From JABDJL01 sp963664065 (lineage in GTDB: Bacteria; Pseudomonadota; Gammaproteobacteria; Xanthomonadales; SZUA-36): DNA of 64,000 nucleotides. Positions 61,071 through 64,000 of this stretch are shown here, one piece after another. Positions within the stretch are counted from its first letter, which is position 1. Every line of letters begins with the position of its first letter. Position numbers and translations under genes: made by a program. The stretch is taken from positions 1,860,001-1,924,000 of the forward strand of contig OY760942.1 of assembly GCA_963664065.1 (NCBI GenBank), in the 5' to 3' direction. The notes under the pieces are model-generated. The model had not been told where the DNA came from. It made no database searches and saw only the letters and a list, made by a program, of their open reading frames with translations.

Positions 61071-61424
61071 ATGAACAAAAAAACTGCGCGAATCAGACGC
61101 GCCAAAAAAGCCCGCGCACATATCAGGCAGTTGGGTATGCCCCGTTTGACGGTCCATAGAAGTGGCCGGCATATCTATGCCCAGGTGATTGATGCCGAGG
61201 GTGCAAATGTTTTGGCAGCAGCGTCCACTTTGCAAAAAGATGTACGTGATGGCCTGGAAGGAACCAACAACAAGGCAGCGGCCAAGGCGGTTGGCAAAGC
61301 CGTAGCCGAAAGAGCAGTTGCTGCCGGAGTAAAGGATGTGGCTTTCGACCGCTCCGGGTTCAAGTATCACGGCCGGGTCAAAGAACTCGCCGACGCGGCC
61401 CGCGAAGGCGGACTACAGTTTTAA
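61071..61424 (+). CDS. rplR: 50S ribosomal protein L18
   Basis: 5S rRNA-binding protein. 117 residues, as in E. coli: basic start (RIRRAKKARAHIRQLGMPRL), TVHRSGRHIYAQVIDAEGA, and C-terminal FDRSGFKYHGRVKELADAAR. Confidence 0.97.
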   Translation: MNKKTARIRRAKKARAHIRQLGMPRLTVHRSGRHIYAQVIDAEGANVLAAASTLQKDVRDGLEGTNNKAAAKAVGKAVAERAVAAGVKDVAFDRSGFKYHGRVKELADAAREGGLQF

Positions 61425-61474
61425 AGCGCTATTGATAATTATCGATACTGGGAATTAGAGACACAGGTAAAAAT

Positions 61475-61987
61475 ATGTCAAGAATGGACAGAGACAATTC
61501 CGACGGCATGGTCGAAAAACTGGTCGCTGTTAACCGTGTAGCCAAGGTTGTGAAAGGTGGCCGAATTTTCGGTTTTACAGCTCTTAGTGTGGTTGGTGAC
61601 GGTAACGGTAAAGTTGGTTTTGGTTATGGCAAGGCACGTGAAGTGCCGGTGGCCATCCAGAAATCAATGGAAAAGGCTCGCCGCGACATGATCCAGGTGC
61701 AATTGAAGGACGGAACGCTTTGGCATCCGGTCAAGGCCAGGCACGGTGGATCAAAGATCTACATGCAGCCGGCTTCTGAAGGTACTGGCGTAATCGCCGG
61801 TGGTGCGATGCGTGCCGTGCTTGAAACCGTGGGTGTACATAATGTATTGGCAAAAAGTGTTGGATCCAACAGCCCCATTAACCTGGTTCGAGCGACGATC
61901 AAAGGCTTGCAACAGATGTACAACCCCGAGGCAATTGCTGCCAAGCGTGGCAAACCCGTAGAAGAGATACTTGCGAATCATGGCTAA
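61475..61987 (+). CDS. rpsE: 30S ribosomal protein S5
   Basis: Fidelity protein at the mRNA entry; spectinomycin resistance maps to its N-terminal loop. 170 residues: VEKLVAVNRVAKVVKGGRIF, ALSVVGDGNGKVGFGYGKAR, PASEGTGVIAGGAMRAVLET. The VKGGR loop is wild type. It overlaps rpmD by 8 bases. Confidence 0.97.
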   Translation: MSRMDRDNSDGMVEKLVAVNRVAKVVKGGRIFGFTALSVVGDGNGKVGFGYGKAREVPVAIQKSMEKARRDMIQVQLKDGTLWHPVKARHGGSKIYMQPASEGTGVIAGGAMRAVLETVGVHNVLAKSVGSNSPINLVRATIKGLQQMYNPEAIAAKRGKPVEEILANHG

Positions 61988-62165
61988 GAAACAGATCAAG
62001 GTAACCCTGCTGCGTTCTCCCATTGGGGCAAAACCCAAGCACCGCAAATGCGTTCGGGGACTTGGTCTGAAACGCATGCACCAAACCGTAACGCTGGAAG
62101 ACACACCATCGGTACGTGGAATGGCAAATAAGATTAGCTACATGGTACGAGTGGAAGAGGCTTGA
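61980..62165 (+). CDS. rpmD: 50S ribosomal protein L30
   Basis: Small bacterial L30, 61 residues: KQIKVTLLRSPIGAKPKHRK and LGLKRMHQTVTLEDTPSVRG. ATG 61980 (MAKKQIK) lies inside the last rpsE codons, so translation is coupled. Confidence 0.95.
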   Translation: MAKKQIKVTLLRSPIGAKPKHRKCVRGLGLKRMHQTVTLEDTPSVRGMANKISYMVRVEEA

Positions 62166-62194
62166 GGCTGGCGCCCGAACAGGAAAGTACTGAG

Positions 62195-62626
62195 ATGAAA
62201 CTGAACAACATTAGCCCGGCACAGGGCAGTAAAAGAAACCGCAAGCGGGTAGGTCGTGGTATTGGTTCCGGCATGGGTAAAACCGCAGGCCGTGGCCACA
62301 AGGGTCAGAAATCACGCTCTGGCGGGTACCACAAAGTTGGTTTTGAGGGTGGCCAGATGCCGTTGCAACGCCGTTTGCCGAAGCGTGGTTTTGCCTCACG
62401 CACTGCGCGCTATAACGCGGAGGTTCGTCTGTACCAGCTGCAGGTAATGAAAATTGACATGGTTGATATGGGATCACTGAAATCTGCTGGCGTGGTGTCC
62501 CGGTATATCAGGAAAGTTAAAATCATAAATACCGGAACGCTGGAAAGAGCCATCACCGTGAAAGGCCTGGCTGTCACCAAGGGTGCACAGGCGGCAATTG
62601 AAGCAGCAGGCGGTAAAGTCGAGTAA
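62195..62626 (+). CDS. rplO: 50S ribosomal protein L15
   Basis: Late-assembly 50S protein with a long basic extension. 143 residues: MKLNNISPAQGSKRNRKRVG, RGIGSGMGKTAGRGHKGQKS and GFEGGQMPLQRRLPKRGFAS. ATG 62195 has AGGAAAG upstream; the 11 codons of open frame before it are not family sequence. The stop overlaps secY (TAATG). Confidence 0.96.
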   Translation: MKLNNISPAQGSKRNRKRVGRGIGSGMGKTAGRGHKGQKSRSGGYHKVGFEGGQMPLQRRLPKRGFASRTARYNAEVRLYQLQVMKIDMVDMGSLKSAGVVSRYIRKVKIINTGTLERAITVKGLAVTKGAQAAIEAAGGKVE

Positions 62627-63969
62627 TGGCACGCGGGCCTTCACAAATGGCGGAAACGCTGGGCGGCCTGGGTCGATTGACCGAGTTGCGCCAGCGTTTG
62701 TTGTTCGTGCTCATGGCACTGATTGTGTACCGCATCGGCACGTTTATTCCTGTGCCGGGCGTCAACCCGCAGGCCTTGTTGCAGTTCATGAATTCTCAGC
62801 AGGGAACCATCGTAGATGTGTTCAACCTGTTTACCGGTGGTGCTCTGGAGCGGTTTTCGCTGTTTGCTCTGGGTGTCATGCCGTATATCTCGGCATCGAT
62901 CATTATGCAGTTGATGGCGAGTGCCGTCCCGCAGCTGCAGCAGCTGAAAAAGGAAGGCTCCAGCGGACGGCAAAAAATTACCCAGTACACCAGGTTTTTC
63001 ACCGTGATACTGGCGGCCGTCCAGGCCGGTAGCGTGGCTTTTGCTCTGCAGGCCCAGGCTTCAGTGGTTTTCGCCCCCGGATTCGGTTTTATTTTTACCG
63101 CAATCATCACCCTTACCGCGGGTACGGTATTCCTGATGTGGCTCGGTGAGCAGATTACAGAGCGTGGTGTCGGAAACGGCATATCACTGATCATTTTTGC
63201 TGGAATTGTGGCCGGATTACCCCGTGCTATAGCGGGTACACTGGAATTGGTCAATACCGGTCAATTAAGTATACCGGCGGTACTGCTGATCGTTGCACTG
63301 ATGCTTGGCGTGATTTACTTCATTGTTCTCGTCGAGCGTGGACAGCGCAGGATCACCGTTAATTATGCACAGCGCCAGGGGCGTGTCGCATATCAAAACC
63401 AGCAAACGCACCTGCCATTGAAGATCAATATGTCAGGGGTTATCCCGGCGATTTTTGCGTCAAGTCTGGTAATTTTCCCGTCTACACTGGCGACATGGTT
63501 CAGTGCCACCGGTAACCTGGCGTGGCTGACAGATGTGGCGGCAGCAATGACGCCGGGTAACCTGCCCTACACATTGCTGTTTTCATCATTGATTATCTTT
63601 TTCTGTTTTTTCTACACGGCACTGGTATTCAATTCCAAGGAGACTGCAGACAATCTGAAAAGATCGGGCGCATTTGTTCCCGGAATCAGGCCGGGAAGAC
63701 AGACCGCGGACTATATCGACAATGTGCTAACGCGACTGACCATGGTGGGCTCACTATACCTGGTGTCTGTTTGCCTGTTGCCTGACGTATTGCGGGTGTT
63801 CTGGGCGGTACCGTTCCAGTTCGGCGGCACATCCGTGTTGATTGTGGTGGTTGTCATCATGGATTTCATTGCGCAGGTACAGGCGCACCTGATTTCGCAT
63901 AAATACGACAGCCTGATGAAAAAGGCCAATCTGAAGTCCTATGGACGTTCAGGCGTGGTCAGGCGTTAA
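62626..63969 (+). CDS. secY: Preprotein translocase subunit SecY
   Basis: Pore subunit of the Sec translocon with ten membrane spans, 447 residues. GLGRLTELRQRLLFVLMALI begins TM1; GVMPYISASIIMQLM, GERGVGNGIS-like loop (QITERGVGNGISLIIFAGIV), PLKINMSGVIPAIFASSL and FGGTSVLIVVVVIMDF are conserved. The cytosolic loop before GAFVPGIRPG reads FNSKETADNL, where E. coli has NPRETADNL. ATG 62626 directly overlaps the rplO stop. Confidence 0.97.
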   Translation: MARGPSQMAETLGGLGRLTELRQRLLFVLMALIVYRIGTFIPVPGVNPQALLQFMNSQQGTIVDVFNLFTGGALERFSLFALGVMPYISASIIMQLMASAVPQLQQLKKEGSSGRQKITQYTRFFTVILAAVQAGSVAFALQAQASVVFAPGFGFIFTAIITLTAGTVFLMWLGEQITERGVGNGISLIIFAGIVAGLPRAIAGTLELVNTGQLSIPAVLLIVALMLGVIYFIVLVERGQRRITVNYAQRQGRVAYQNQQTHLPLKINMSGVIPAIFASSLVIFPSTLATWFSATGNLAWLTDVAAAMTPGNLPYTLLFSSLIIFFCFFYTALVFNSKETADNLKRSGAFVPGIRPGRQTADYIDNVLTRLTMVGSLYLVSVCLLPDVLRVFWAVPFQFGGTSVLIVVVVIMDFIAQVQAHLISHKYDSLMKKANLKSYGRSGVVRR

Positions 63970-63992
63970 ACAGGAATCTGAGGAGAGTTGCC

Positions 63993-64000
63993 ATGAAGGT
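63993..64000 (+). CDS. rpmJ: Start of 50S ribosomal protein L36, cut by the window end
   Basis: Only ATG AAG GT is present, after a GAGGAGAG ribosome site. The first residues (M-K-V) and the position after secY match rpmJ in other gammaproteobacteria. The call rests on context. Confidence 0.6.

Overview
The window is a dense run of chromosomal housekeeping genes from a gammaproteobacterium outside the Enterobacterales. Supporting signs are a surE-pcm-nlpD-rpoS cluster, petBC followed by sspA-sspB, TPR lipoprotein-lolB-ispE-tRNA-Gln-prs-rplY-pth-ychF divergent from hemA-prfA, a 396-residue EF-Tu encoded twice, and the arrangement tRNAs-tuf-secE-nusG-rplKAJL-rpoBC-rpsLG-fusA-tuf-S10-spc. Gene order is closest to what I know of pseudomonads. 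An Oar-type TonB receptor and kbl-tdh inserted after glmM indicate a different lineage. I cannot name a genus.

Layout: 1-3 kb holds cytochrome bc1 subunits and the stringent-starvation/ClpXP adaptor pair. 3-7.7 kb holds an Smr-domain gene, surE, pcm, a YqaA-type membrane protein, nlpD and rpoS. 7.7-13.3 kb holds yhbY divergent from rlmE-ftsH-folP-glmM. 13.3-16.9 kb is the only accessory-looking segment: REP-like palindromes, a terminator and an Oar-like TonB-dependent receptor split by two homopolymer frameshifts. 16.9-19.2 kb is the threonine-to-glycine pair tdh-kbl. 19.4-24.4 kb is miaB-ybeZ-ybeY-corC plus a DUF4105 membrane protein. 24.4-27.3 kb (minus) is hemA-prfA and a secreted SixA-like phosphatase. 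27.5-34.8 kb is the lolB-to-ychF block. 34.8-49 kb is a tRNA-tuf operon followed by secE-nusG, the L11/L10 genes and RNA polymerase beta/beta'. 48.8-64 kb is the str, S10 and spc ribosomal gene string, ending inside rpmJ.

The genes are mostly tightly packed, with many 1-8 bp overlaps between neighbours on the same strand and very short or overlapping convergent 3' ends. The second half is one translation/transcription/secretion supercluster: elongation factors, RNA polymerase, about half of the ribosomal proteins and the Sec channel.

I found no CRISPR array, insertion sequence, prophage, toxin-antitoxin or defence locus, and nothing that I would call a new biological system. The points most worth checking are: a heme-ligand His to Tyr change in cytochrome b; a Thr to Met change in the P-loop of one of two otherwise identical tuf genes; two one-base homopolymer insertions that split the TonB receptor; a small family of GTAACTG-type intergenic repeats at 33-38 kb; and a long hairpin in the rplJ leader.
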